A DNA stretch of 33,002 nt from a bacterium. GTDB lineage: Bacteria > Bacillota_I > Bacilli_A > RFN20 > CAG-826. A program made the position numbers and the translations under genes. The stretch spans positions 1 through 33,002 of the forward strand of contig SFUB01000004.1 in NCBI GenBank assembly GCA_004561785.1. Direction: 5' to 3'. Positions 1-6,390 of this stretch are shown here, piece by piece. Within the stretch, counting starts at the first letter, position 1. Each line of letters opens with the position of its first letter. Under the pieces are notes generated by a model. That model searched no databases and was not told the DNA's origin. It was given only the letters and a program-made list of their open reading frames with translations.

Positions 1-46
1 TTATGATTCTCAAAGAATCGACGTCAAGTGTTCGTTGTCTATCTGT

Positions 47-63
47 CTAGTTTTCAAAGATCA
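47..63 (-). promoter_or_regulatory. boxA-like antitermination element in a probable rRNA leader
   Basis: Read on the minus strand this is TGATCTTTGAAAACTAG, close to the CTTTGAAAACT element found in Firmicutes rRNA leaders and 16S-23S spacers. It lies just downstream of two tandem promoters that point to the left edge. A small hairpin (GATTCT/AGAATC, positions 5-19) follows. The 16S gene itself would lie outside the window, so this is an inference from the leader only. Confidence 0.45.
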
Positions 64-87
64 GCCGCGCCGGGGCCCTGCCCCGCC

Positions 88-210
88 CGGTCTCCCGGGG
101 CGCGCGTGCCAGGGAATTCTACGCCTTGGGGTCTCCCGGGTCAACCCCGGAATCTCCCTTTCGTCGGGCTCCCTCGCCCGGCACCCCATCGGTCTCCCGT
201 GGCGTGCGTG
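88..210 (-). repeat. Two 21-base direct repeats downstream of P1 and P2
   Basis: Positions 190-210 and 88-108 match at 19 of 21 bases and are 102 bases apart. Each copy follows one of the two -10 boxes at a similar distance, so initial transcribed sequence was duplicated with the promoter. The rest of 1-310 holds no gene that I can support. Confidence 0.6.
116..144 (-). promoter_or_regulatory. Strong promoter P2, probably for an rRNA operon to the left
   Basis: On the minus strand a -35 TTGACC (139-144) is separated by exactly 17 bases from a -10 TAGAAT (116-121). The downstream region is very G+C rich and contains no ORF with coding character. It sits about 100 bases downstream of a similar promoter, an arrangement typical of tandem rrn P1/P2 promoters. 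Confidence 0.55.
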
Positions 211-214
211 TTGT

Positions 215-243
215 ATACTACTCCCCGATTCATGGGTCCGCAA
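215..243 (-). promoter_or_regulatory. Upstream promoter P1 of the same tandem pair
   Basis: On the minus strand TTGCGG (238-243) and TAGTAT (215-220) are 17 bases apart. The stretch just upstream (about 245-285) is A+T rich and could act as an UP element. Individually weaker than P2, but a 21-base block downstream of it (190-210) recurs downstream of P2 (88-108) with only two differences, which supports a duplicated promoter unit. Confidence 0.4.
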
Positions 244-310
244 GAGGTAAATTGAAGATTTTTGCAAATTTTCTTAATACCCGTTTTGCCGTCTTTCCTT
301 GGTTTCTCTG

Positions 311-347
311 AGGACAAAGAAAACGCGCCCGGCAAGCGGACGCGTTT
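311..347 (-). terminator. Intrinsic terminator after groEL
   Basis: On the minus strand a 10-base-pair stem (arms begin AAACGCG and end CGCGTTT, positions 321-347, 7-base loop) is followed by a T-rich run. It begins 16 bases after the groEL stop and separates groESL from the promoter pair further left. Confidence 0.8.
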
Positions 348-362
348 CGTTGGATCTCACGA

Positions 363-1979
363 TCAATACACATCCCCAGCCGGGGCGGGGGAAGCGGGCT
401 TCTCTTCTTTGAGCTCGGTCACCGCGGCTTCGGTGGTCACGAACAAAGCGGAGATCGAAGAGGCGTTGAGGATGGCGCTGCGAGTGACTTTGGTCGGGTC
501 GACGATGCCTTTCTCGAACATATTGACCCAGACTCCGTTCTTCGCATCGAAGCCCCAATCTTCTTTCTGCTCCTTCTGCTTCTCGACGATCTCGTCGGCT
601 TCGTAGCCGGCGTTCTCGGCGATCTGGCGAATCGGGGCATAAAGGGACTCGATGACGGCGTCGATGCCGCGTTGGACATCCAGATTGCTGTCTTTGAGGG
701 TCTTCTTGAGGTCCTTGTAGACTTCGGCGAGAGCCGCGCCTCCACCGACGACGATGCCTTCGCTGACGGCCGCCTTGGTGGCGTTGAGGGCGTCTTCGAT
801 ACGGAGTTTCTTCTCTTTGAGCTCGCTCTCGGTGAGCGCGCCGACTTTGAGCACGGCGACGCCATCGGAGAGTTTCGCGATCCTCTTGGCAAGAGCCTTC
901 TTATCGTATTCGGAGGTAGCGTCGTTATATTGGCCTTGCAAATCGGCAACGCGGCTAGCTAGGGCGGCTTTGTCGCCTTCTCCTCCGATGAGGGTGGTCT
1001 TGTCCTTGCGGATGATGGCTTTCTTCACTTTGCCGAGGTCATCGATGGTGATGTCTTTGAGCTCCATCGAAAGATCCTTGGAGAAGAAGCGGGCGCCGGT
1101 GACGGTTGCGATGTCCTGGAGGGCATTCTTCTGGGCGTCGCCGAATTCCGGAGCTTTGACGGCAACGACGTTGAAGGTGCCGCGCAGCTTGTTGACGATG
1201 AGGGTGCTCGTGACATCGGCGTCGAGGTCGTCGGCGATGATGAGCAAAGGTTTATGGGCGTCGACGACGGACTGAAGCATGGGGACGATATCGTTGATGT
1301 TGCTGACTTTCTGATCGGTAACCATCACGAGGGCGTCATCAAGTTCGGCCACCATCTTCTCGCGATCGGAGACCATATAGGGGGAGACGTATCCTTTGTC
1401 GAATTCCATGCCCTCGGTCACGGCGAGCTCGTCTTCGACTCCTTTGGAATCATCGACGGAAATGACGCCGTTCTTGCCAACTTTCTTCATGGCCTCGGCG
1501 ATGAGAGCGCCGATGGCGGGGTCGCCGCTAGAGATGGTGGCAACGGATTCGATGTCCTCGTTGGTGTTGATCGGATGGCTCTTTTTGAGCAGATCCTCAG
1601 CGACCGCTTTTCCGGCTTTCTCGATGCCTTGGCGGACTAAGACGGGGTTGGACCCCTTCTCCACGGCGGCGATGCCACGATGGATCATGGACTGGGCGAG
1701 CAAAGTCGCAGTGGTCGTGCCGTCGCCGGCGAGATCATTGGTTTTGTTGGCGACTTCGTAGACGAGTTTCGCGCCCATATTGGCGTATCCGTCCTTGAGT
1801 TCCATCTCCTTGGCGATGGTGACGCCGTCGTTGGTGATGAGGGGCGAGCCGTATCCTTTGTCCAGAACGACGTTGCGGCCTTTCGGGCCGAGGGTCAATT
1901 TGACCGTGTCGGCGAGGGTGTCGACGCCCTCAAGCATTCTGTCGCGGGCTTCTTTGCCGAAGCGAATTTCTTTTGCCAT
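363..1979 (-). CDS. groL: Chaperonin GroEL (Hsp60)
   Basis: 538-residue cytoplasmic ATP-dependent chaperonin that folds proteins in a double-ring cage capped by GroES. The full-length family pattern is present: GPKGRNVVLD at residues 31-40 and the nucleotide-binding DGTTTAT at 86-92, with apical and second equatorial domains following. Length is normal for the family. The ATG at 1979 has AAGGAG eight bases upstream. It is the second gene of groES-groEL, 38 bases after groES, and is followed by a good terminator, so it should be under the CIRCE site upstream of groES. Odd point: the C-terminus ends in a Pro/Ala/Glu tail (EEKPASPAPAGDVY) instead of the Gly-Gly-Met repeats most bacterial GroELs carry into the cavity. 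Confidence 0.98.
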   Translation of the reverse strand: MAKEIRFGKEARDRMLEGVDTLADTVKLTLGPKGRNVVLDKGYGSPLITNDGVTIAKEMELKDGYANMGAKLVYEVANKTNDLAGDGTTTATLLAQSMIHRGIAAVEKGSNPVLVRQGIEKAGKAVAEDLLKKSHPINTNEDIESVATISSGDPAIGALIAEAMKKVGKNGVISVDDSKGVEDELAVTEGMEFDKGYVSPYMVSDREKMVAELDDALVMVTDQKVSNINDIVPMLQSVVDAHKPLLIIADDLDADVTSTLIVNKLRGTFNVVAVKAPEFGDAQKNALQDIATVTGARFFSKDLSMELKDITIDDLGKVKKAIIRKDKTTLIGGEGDKAALASRVADLQGQYNDATSEYDKKALAKRIAKLSDGVAVLKVGALTESELKEKKLRIEDALNATKAAVSEGIVVGGGAALAEVYKDLKKTLKDSNLDVQRGIDAVIESLYAPIRQIAENAGYEADEIVEKQKEQKEDWGFDAKNGVWVNMFEKGIVDPTKVTRSAILNASSISALFVTTEAAVTELKEEKPASPAPAGDVY

Positions 1980-1995
1980 GGTGTTATCTCCTTAT

Positions 1996-2009
1996 TATCT
2001 ATATAGATA
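1996..2009. repeat. Perfect 14-base palindrome between groES and groEL
   Basis: TATCTATATAGATA is perfectly self-complementary and lies a few bases before the groEL ribosome binding site. It could be a weak operator or a small mRNA structure; no function can be assigned from sequence. Confidence 0.5.
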
Positions 2010-2017
2010 TATAGTCC

Positions 2018-2296
2018 TCATTCAAGGACGGCGAGGATGTCCTCGTTCTTCAGAAGGAGGTACTTATGGCCTTCTTCCTCATAATCGGTCCCGCTGTATT
2101 CGCGGTAGATGACCTTTTCTCCCGTTTTGACGGAGATCGGGAGCAATTCTCCTTTCTCATTCCGTTTCCCGGGGCCGACAGCGATGACGGTAGCGACGTT
2201 GCCCTGCTTCTTCTCGGAAGTAAGGACGATCGATCCGACTTTCTTTTCGCTGGGGACTTTCTCCAGCACAACGTAATCTGACAACGGTTTGATCAT
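2018..2296 (-). CDS. groES: Co-chaperonin GroES (Hsp10)
   Basis: 92 residues, the normal length of a GroES subunit. It forms the heptameric lid of the GroEL folding chamber. The N-terminal IKPLSDYVVLEK and the KTGEKVIYREYSGT segment fit the family beta-barrel, with the mobile loop around residues 16-32 (VGSIVLTSEKKQGN). The ATG at 2296 follows GGAGG with about 9 bases spacing. First gene of groES-groEL; its promoter and a CIRCE operator lie immediately upstream, predicting repression by HrcA and release under heat or misfolding stress. Confidence 0.97.
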   Translation of the reverse strand: MIKPLSDYVVLEKVPSEKKVGSIVLTSEKKQGNVATVIAVGPGKRNEKGELLPISVKTGEKVIYREYSGTDYEEEGHKYLLLKNEDILAVLE

Positions 2297-2323
2297 TGTT
2301 TCATTCCTCCAAATGTCGCCTTT

Positions 2324-2351
2324 ATGTTAGTGCACTTTTTGGCACTGTCAA
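2324..2351 (-). promoter_or_regulatory. groESL promoter
   Basis: Minus-strand -35 TTGACA (2346-2351, perfect consensus) and -10 TAACAT (2324-2329), 16 bases apart. The -35 lies inside the CIRCE element, so HrcA binding would block RNA polymerase directly. Confidence 0.75.
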
Positions 2352-2365
2352 GTGGTGAGTGCTAA
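2339..2365. promoter_or_regulatory. CIRCE operator (HrcA-binding site)
   Basis: Read on the minus strand, TTAGCACTC, a 9-base spacer, then CAGTGCCAA. The known consensus is TTAGCACTC-N9-GAGTGCTAA: one arm is perfect and the other matches at 7 of 9. Position over the groES -35 is classic for HrcA repression. hrcA itself is not in the window. Confidence 0.9.
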
Positions 2366-2387
2366 TTTTTTTCGCCGCGTAAATCTA

Positions 2388-2419
2388 CGAAAAAAAGGAG
2401 CGCCGTCGGCTGCTCCTTT
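2388..2419 (-). terminator. Intrinsic terminator after the LacI-family gene
   Basis: On the minus strand AAAGGAGC pairs with GCTCCTTT, with an additional inner GCC/GGC pairing, followed by an uninterrupted T run. It starts 10 bases past the stop of the regulator and insulates it from groESL. Confidence 0.9.
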
Positions 2420-2428
2420 CTTTGCTTT

Positions 2429-3433
2429 TCAGCGGCGGATGGTAGATTGGCCCTCCACGAAGTGGGCCTCGAACTTTGATTGTTTGTCGACGAGGTTTTG
2501 ATTCATCAGGTCGGTGAGCATGTACATCGCCCTCTTTCCGACCTCGGCCATGTCGATGTGCATGGCGGTGAGGGTCGGACGAACGATGTTCGCGTATTTG
2601 GTGCCAACGAGGGAAACCACTTCGACGTCCTCCGGGACGCGGAGGCCCGAGTCGGTGGCCGCGTTCTCGACCGCCGCGGCGATGGAGTCGCGATAGGCGA
2701 TGAGATAGGCGCTCTTGTGGGTTTCGAAGTATTCGCGGAAATCGGCGTAGGTATGGGTGTAGGAATCGTCGCAGTTGATGACGTTGTATTCCTGACCGAG
2801 GTTCTTGTGGGTCTCGATGAACGTCTTTTCGCAGCGGTTGAGCAGACGCCCGGCGTTATGGACGTGGAGGAAGGTCATGACCTTGTCCCCGCCTTTTTGG
2901 TAATAGCTCTCGATCATCTTCTTGAGCTCGGCGTCGTAGCTGAAGGAGATGTTGCCGACTTTGTCGCCGGAGAGTTTGTTGTCGATGACGATGCTCGGGA
3001 CGTTATAGGAAGCGATCTTCTTGACGTCTTCCGGACCGAGTTGGTCGTCGAAGATGATGGCTCCATCGACGTGGGCGGTGATGACCTTCTCGATCATGGA
3101 GAGGGCTTCTTCCCTGGAATGGGAGGTGGCGAACAAAGTAAGGAGGAAACCCTTCTCTTTCGCAACCTCGGTGATGCCGTTGAGAAGATTGGCGATGTAG
3201 ACGTAGTTCGCGCTGGGAATCACGACGCCGATGTTGGTTGAGCGGTTGGTGGCCAAGGCCTGGGCGAGTCCAGAGGGCTTGTATCCGAGGGCCTGGATGG
3301 TGTCTTCCACTTTCTTCCTCGTGGTGGGAGTGACCGACCCCTGCTTGTTGATGACGCGGGAAACGGTGGCCAAAGAAACCCCCGCGGCCTGGGCAACCTG
3401 ATAAATGGTTACGCGATCTTTTAGGTTCTGCAT
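2429..3433 (-). CDS. LacI-family transcriptional regulator
   Basis: 334 residues, normal for the family. Residues 8-28 form the LacI helix-turn-helix (TIYQVAQAAGVSLATVSRVIN), followed by the hinge helix near residues 54-60, then a periplasmic-binding-protein-like effector domain (starts TNIGVVIPS, residue 66). It should bind a sugar or sugar phosphate and control uptake genes. The ATG at 3433 has AGGAGG six bases upstream. It is monocistronic, with its own promoter, a palindrome inside that promoter, and a LacI-type operator upstream. A similar operator precedes the ABC transporter operon at 15.0 kb, so that operon is the best local target (inference). The sugar is not deducible. Which protein binds each site, this one or a CcpA, is open. 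Confidence 0.93.
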   Translation of the reverse strand: MQNLKDRVTIYQVAQAAGVSLATVSRVINKQGSVTPTTRKKVEDTIQALGYKPSGLAQALATNRSTNIGVVIPSANYVYIANLLNGITEVAKEKGFLLTLFATSHSREEALSMIEKVITAHVDGAIIFDDQLGPEDVKKIASYNVPSIVIDNKLSGDKVGNISFSYDAELKKMIESYYQKGGDKVMTFLHVHNAGRLLNRCEKTFIETHKNLGQEYNVINCDDSYTHTYADFREYFETHKSAYLIAYRDSIAAAVENAATDSGLRVPEDVEVVSLVGTKYANIVRPTLTAMHIDMAEVGKRAMYMLTDLMNQNLVDKQSKFEAHFVEGQSTIRR

Positions 3434-3457
3434 GATATGCCTCCTGAAGTCCCTTTC

Positions 3458-3486
3458 ATTATCCCTTTTCTTTGAAAAGAAAACAA
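3458..3486 (-). promoter_or_regulatory. Promoter of the LacI-family gene
   Basis: Minus-strand -10 GATAAT (3458-3463) and -35 TTGTTT (3481-3486), 17 bases apart, 24 bases before the start codon. Confidence 0.55.
3466..3483. repeat. 18-base inverted repeat inside the regulator promoter
   Basis: TTTTCTTT, two bases, AAAGAAAA when read on the minus strand: perfect 8-base arms filling the spacer between -35 and -10. The placement suits an autoregulatory operator, although an A+T-rich dyad can also arise by chance. Confidence 0.5.
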
Positions 3487-3533
3487 CTCAAGTTTTCACG
3501 AAAAATATGTAAATATTTTCATCAAATTCGAAA

Positions 3534-3545
3534 GGAAGCGCTTTC
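3534..3545. promoter_or_regulatory. LacI/CcpA-type operator upstream of the regulator
   Basis: GGAAGCGCTTTC contains the perfect palindrome AAGCGCTT and the AANCGNTT core of LacI-family and catabolite-responsive operators. It lies 71 bases upstream of the -10 of the regulator promoter. A matching motif is found upstream of the ABC operon at 15069-15080. Confidence 0.55.
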
Positions 3546-3636
3546 TTCGGATTTTAGGCGGGCTTTTGAGATTGTGGAAGCAATAAAGAGAGGACCGTGC
3601 TCGAGTTATGATAATTTCTTTTCAAGCCTTCCAGGC

Positions 3637-3660
3637 AAGAAAAAGCCCCCTTCCGGGGGC
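3637..3660 (-). terminator. Intrinsic terminator of the pepV-trmB-ytpR operon
   Basis: On the minus strand GCCCCC-GGAA... a GCCCCC/GGGGGC stem with a four-base loop, directly followed by TTTTTCTTG. It starts 6 bases after the ytpR-like stop codon. Confidence 0.92.
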
Positions 3661-3666
3661 GAATAT

Positions 3667-4260
3667 TCAGCGGAGGAAGAAATCTTTTCCGGGTTCCCCT
3701 TCTTCTACGAGGAAGGCGGCTTTGTCCTCTTCCCCGAGGCAAAGGTCCTTCTCCGAGCAGATTTCGCAATCGAGGGGGATGTTCCTTTCGGAATGGGCGA
3801 GGAATTCGGTCCCGTCGCGCCTAAGGCAATGGTCCAAGGCGACCACGATCTTGCTCCCGATTTCCAAGTTGGAATAGCGGGTCACCGTATCGATTCTCCC
3901 CCCTCCCAAATTGAGGTGGACAATTCTCTTCTTCTCGTCGAGGGGATGCTCTTCCAAGCCGATCACTTCGGCGATCGAATACAAAGAGGATGCGAGAAGC
4001 GGAAGCTCTTCCTCTCCGGCGTTGTCGAGCATGTGGTTGAGAGGGGCGAGGAACTCCTCCGAGGCCACCGGGATCATGCCTTCGGCCTTGATCTTCATCG
4101 TGGCGGAGATGTTCAGAAAGTTGATCCCAACCCGTTCCTTCCCGTGATAAAGCGAAGCGACGTCGCCGACTTTATGGACGGAGTCAGGATAAGAAGACGG
4201 GTTGATGACGCAATAGAGGACATCCCCTCCGGTTTTGCGGTTGTAATAGAAACGGTACAT
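3667..4260 (-). CDS. ytpR: YtpR-like protein with tRNA-binding (OB-fold) domain
   Basis: About 197 residues from the ATG at 4260. I prefer this start to an in-frame ATG at 4278 because AGGAGG lies seven bases before it, and the protein then begins MYRFYYN, like YtpR. Residues 1-90 resemble the N-terminal DUF4479 domain; about 95-180 resemble the EMAP/PheT-type tRNA-binding domain (SIAEVIGLEEHP, LEIGSKIVVAL, ICSEKDLCL). Known family members are stand-alone copies of the PheRS beta-chain N-terminus, with unclear function. It is the last gene after pepV and trmB, a grouping also seen around trmB and ytpR in Bacillus. The C-terminal tail is acidic. Substrate RNA cannot be inferred. Confidence 0.85.
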   Translation of the reverse strand: MYRFYYNRKTGGDVLYCVINPSSYPDSVHKVGDVASLYHGKERVGINFLNISATMKIKAEGMIPVASEEFLAPLNHMLDNAGEEELPLLASSLYSIAEVIGLEEHPLDEKKRIVHLNLGGGRIDTVTRYSNLEIGSKIVVALDHCLRRDGTEFLAHSERNIPLDCEICSEKDLCLGEEDKAAFLVEEGEPGKDFFLR

Positions 4261-4274
4261 GCGATTGCCTCCTG

Positions 4275-4892
4275 TCATTTCTTTTTGAGGATGAGACGAT
4301 GGATCTTGACGCCTTGGGAACGGAAGTTGCGTTCGTATTCGCTCATGGCATCGTTCTCTTCGTCGAAGAGGTAGTCCTCGGTTTTATAAACGACGTCCAG
4401 CCCCGCCGCTTCGGCTTGTTCCAAAGTGAATTCGTAAAGGCTCACGCTATCGGTTTTGACGACGATCGATCCGCCCTCCTTGAGCAAAGACGCCATTTTC
4501 TGAAGGCGTTCCTTGGTGGTCAGCCTTCTTTTCCAATGCTTCTTCTTCGGCCAGGGGTCGGAGAAATTCAGGAAGACGGAGTCGAAGCGGAGCTCTTTCA
4601 TCTCCTCATAAGCATCGTCGAAGTCTTTGCCGTAGAGGCGGATGTTGGAAAGGCCCTTCTCCAAAACCTTCTTCCCGGCGGTCCCGAGAACGGAGATCTC
4701 TCTTTCCAAAGCGAGGTAATGGCCTTCCTTTTTCATAGCCATCCCGATCACGAAATCGCCCTTCCCGGCGCCGATCTCAAGGAAGAGTCTGCCGGTTTGG
4801 AAGAAGGGGTCGGAGGGGTCGACCTTCTTCAGGGAGAATTCGCCATGCTCCTCTAAGAACGGGGCGGCCCACTTCTTATGACGGGCTCTCAC
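4275..4892 (-). CDS. trmB: tRNA (guanine-N7)-methyltransferase TrmB
   Basis: 205 residues, a SAM-dependent enzyme making m7G46 in the tRNA variable loop. SAM motif I is LEIGAGKGDF (residues 37-46); the TrmB hallmark NFSDPWPKKKH and the C-terminal MSEYERNF, which corresponds to the family TEYE motif, are intact. The start is a GTG at 4892 that overlaps the pepV stop by four bases (GTGA), implying translational coupling, with only a weak Shine-Dalgarno. Followed 14 bases later by ytpR. Confidence 0.95.
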   Translation of the reverse strand: MRARHKKWAAPFLEEHGEFSLKKVDPSDPFFQTGRLFLEIGAGKGDFVIGMAMKKEGHYLALEREISVLGTAGKKVLEKGLSNIRLYGKDFDDAYEEMKELRFDSVFLNFSDPWPKKKHWKRRLTTKERLQKMASLLKEGGSIVVKTDSVSLYEFTLEQAEAAGLDVVYKTEDYLFDEENDAMSEYERNFRSQGVKIHRLILKKK

Positions 4893-6265
4893 TTCTTCAA
4901 CTGCCCCAAAGAGTAAATCGCGTCGGCGTAGATCGCGATTTGCTTGTAGAGGTCCTCAAGGTAGATGTATTCGTTGGGGGAATGGATGTCGCCGGGGTGC
5001 TCCTTGAAAGCGGAGCCATAGGCGACGCAGTTCTTGGCTTCTTTGGCGTAGGTGCCCCCACCGATGGCGAAGGGTTTATCGAAGAATTTCCAGGTCATGC
5101 GCTTATAGGATTTCATGAGGGTCGAGACCAAAGGGCTCTTCTGGTCGAAGAGGAGGACCCCATCTTCGGAAAGCACGTTGACCGTGGTCTCCGTCGCGTC
5201 TTCGAAGTTTTCTAAGGCCTTCTTGGGATCCGCGTTCTCGCCGAAGCGGTAGTCGATGCTGCTGGAGAAGACGTGCTTGTTGCTTTCGTAATTGAGGATC
5301 CCGAAATTCCAAGTGGATTCGCCGAAGATGTCGCTGCGGCAATCGCCGCGGAAAAGCTTCCCGGTTGGGTCCTTAAGGAGATCGGATAGCTTCTTCAGGA
5401 AGGGGATCTTGTAGAAGGAGCCAAGGAAATCGAAGGCGAGCAAAGCCGCATTGACGCCTTTTTCGGGGGTGGATCCATGCGCGGATTTCCCTTTGAAGGT
5501 GAGGATGAGGATCTCCCCGGCCGCGGAGACGTCCACGGACGCATTGCCTTTCAGGGCGTCCTCTAGTTTTTTGTCCTTGGGAAGGGTCACCACGAAGGAG
5601 TCGCAGACGGCGTTGGAGACGCTGCCGCCGCTCATGGCGATGATCGGGCTAAGGTCGACGAGTTTGGTGCAAACCGCGCGAACGATGCCTTTTTCCCCGT
5701 AGATCAAAGGGAAGTCGGCGTCCGGGGTGAAACCGTAATCCGTGGGCTTTTTGCCGAGTTTTCCAAAATAAGACTGAAGACAGCTGGAACCGCGTTCCTC
5801 ATCGCCGCCGGCGACGAGGCGGACCTTGAATCCTTTGATGAAGCCGTTGTCTTTGAGCAATTTGCAGGCCATCAAAGCAGCGACCAAGGGCCCCTTGTCA
5901 TCGCTCGTCCCGCGGGAAATCATCTTGGCTTCCTTTCCTTCGCCGACGATTTTGGCGGAGAAAGGGGGATAATCCCATTTCCCGGTCGCGGGGACGACGT
6001 CGGCATGGGCGTAGATTCCGATCTCGGGCCCTTCGCCTTCGCCGAAGGAAAGCTCGGTGCAATAGCCTTTGCAGGTATCCACTTTGAATCCATAATCCTT
6101 GCCTTTGAGGGCGAGGAAGGACAAAGCGGATTGGACCCCTTTCCCAAAGGGGGCGTTCTCAGAGACGGAAGAAGCGTCGTAGACGGATTGCTTTTTCACC
6201 AAATCGGCGAGCACAGAAAGGGCTTCCTTCTCATATCCCTTGCTGAGCTTTTTGAAATTAGGCAT
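4889..6265 (-). CDS. pepV: Xaa-His dipeptidase PepV-like (M20 family)
   Basis: 458 residues. M20 zinc metallopeptidase that splits dipeptides in the cytoplasm. Visible metal and catalytic motifs: YAHADVVPA (first His and adjacent catalytic Asp), RGTSDDKGP (bridging Asp) and GGDEERGS (general-base Glu pair), plus a lid domain with SGGSVSNAV and KGKSAHGSTPEKGVN. Length fits PepV. First gene of pepV-trmB-ytpR. The start at 6265 overlaps the end of a seven-codon leader frame (6258-6281) that carries the better ribosome binding site, so initiation may be coupled. A 13-base motif upstream also occurs before glgC. Confidence 0.92.
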   Translation of the reverse strand: MPNFKKLSKGYEKEALSVLADLVKKQSVYDASSVSENAPFGKGVQSALSFLALKGKDYGFKVDTCKGYCTELSFGEGEGPEIGIYAHADVVPATGKWDYPPFSAKIVGEGKEAKMISRGTSDDKGPLVAALMACKLLKDNGFIKGFKVRLVAGGDEERGSSCLQSYFGKLGKKPTDYGFTPDADFPLIYGEKGIVRAVCTKLVDLSPIIAMSGGSVSNAVCDSFVVTLPKDKKLEDALKGNASVDVSAAGEILILTFKGKSAHGSTPEKGVNAALLAFDFLGSFYKIPFLKKLSDLLKDPTGKLFRGDCRSDIFGESTWNFGILNYESNKHVFSSSIDYRFGENADPKKALENFEDATETTVNVLSEDGVLLFDQKSPLVSTLMKSYKRMTWKFFDKPFAIGGGTYAKEAKNCVAYGSAFKEHPGDIHSPNEYIYLEDLYKQIAIYADAIYSLGQLKK

Positions 6266-6281
6266 CGATGTTCACTCCCAT
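6258..6281 (-). CDS. Possible seven-codon leader peptide upstream of pepV
   Basis: On the minus strand GGAGG is seven bases from an ATG that encodes MGVNIDA and stops with TAA inside the pepV start region (the pepV ATG lies within the last codons). The arrangement is typical of a coupled mini-cistron, but such short frames also occur by chance, and GGGAG inside it could itself serve pepV. Confidence 0.3.
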   Translation of the reverse strand: MGVNIDA

Positions 6282-6312
6282 GGATTTTCCTCCGGAAAAC
6301 CGTAACGGACAA

Positions 6313-6343
6313 AGTATAAAACAAGATTGGGGCAAAAGCACCG
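6313..6343 (-). promoter_or_regulatory. Candidate pepV promoter with shared 13-base element
   Basis: A TATACT -10 (6313-6318) lies 47 bases before the pepV ATG. Just upstream, CGGTGCTTTTGCC (6331-6343 read on the minus strand) is identical to a block upstream of glgC (22732-22744). No good -35 is visible. Confidence 0.4.
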
Positions 6344-6361
6344 ATAGGCGGGAAAATCTTC

Positions 6362-6390
6362 TGAAAATAGAGGAGCCTCAGGCTTCTTCC
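6362..6390 (-). terminator. Weak hairpin at the end of the RDD gene pair
   Basis: Minus-strand AGCC-TGA-GGCT, extended with one mismatch and followed by CTATTTTC, overlaps the stop codon. It is a plausible but weak end to the long sugar-transport/SIR2/RDD transcript. Confidence 0.3.

Noticed and set aside
28..335. Overlapping short open frames at the left edge
   Set aside because: Present in both strands because the region is G+C rich; better explained by promoters and an RNA leader.
363..1979. Mycoplasma-type code (TGA = Trp)
   Set aside because: Several conserved genes end in TGA at family-typical lengths (trmB, leuS, glgC, glgD, rlmN), and their tryptophans are TGG.
3472..4374. 300-codon plus-strand open frame
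   Set aside because: Runs antisense through the LacI promoter region, a terminator, ytpR and the end of trmB. No ribosome binding site or family.
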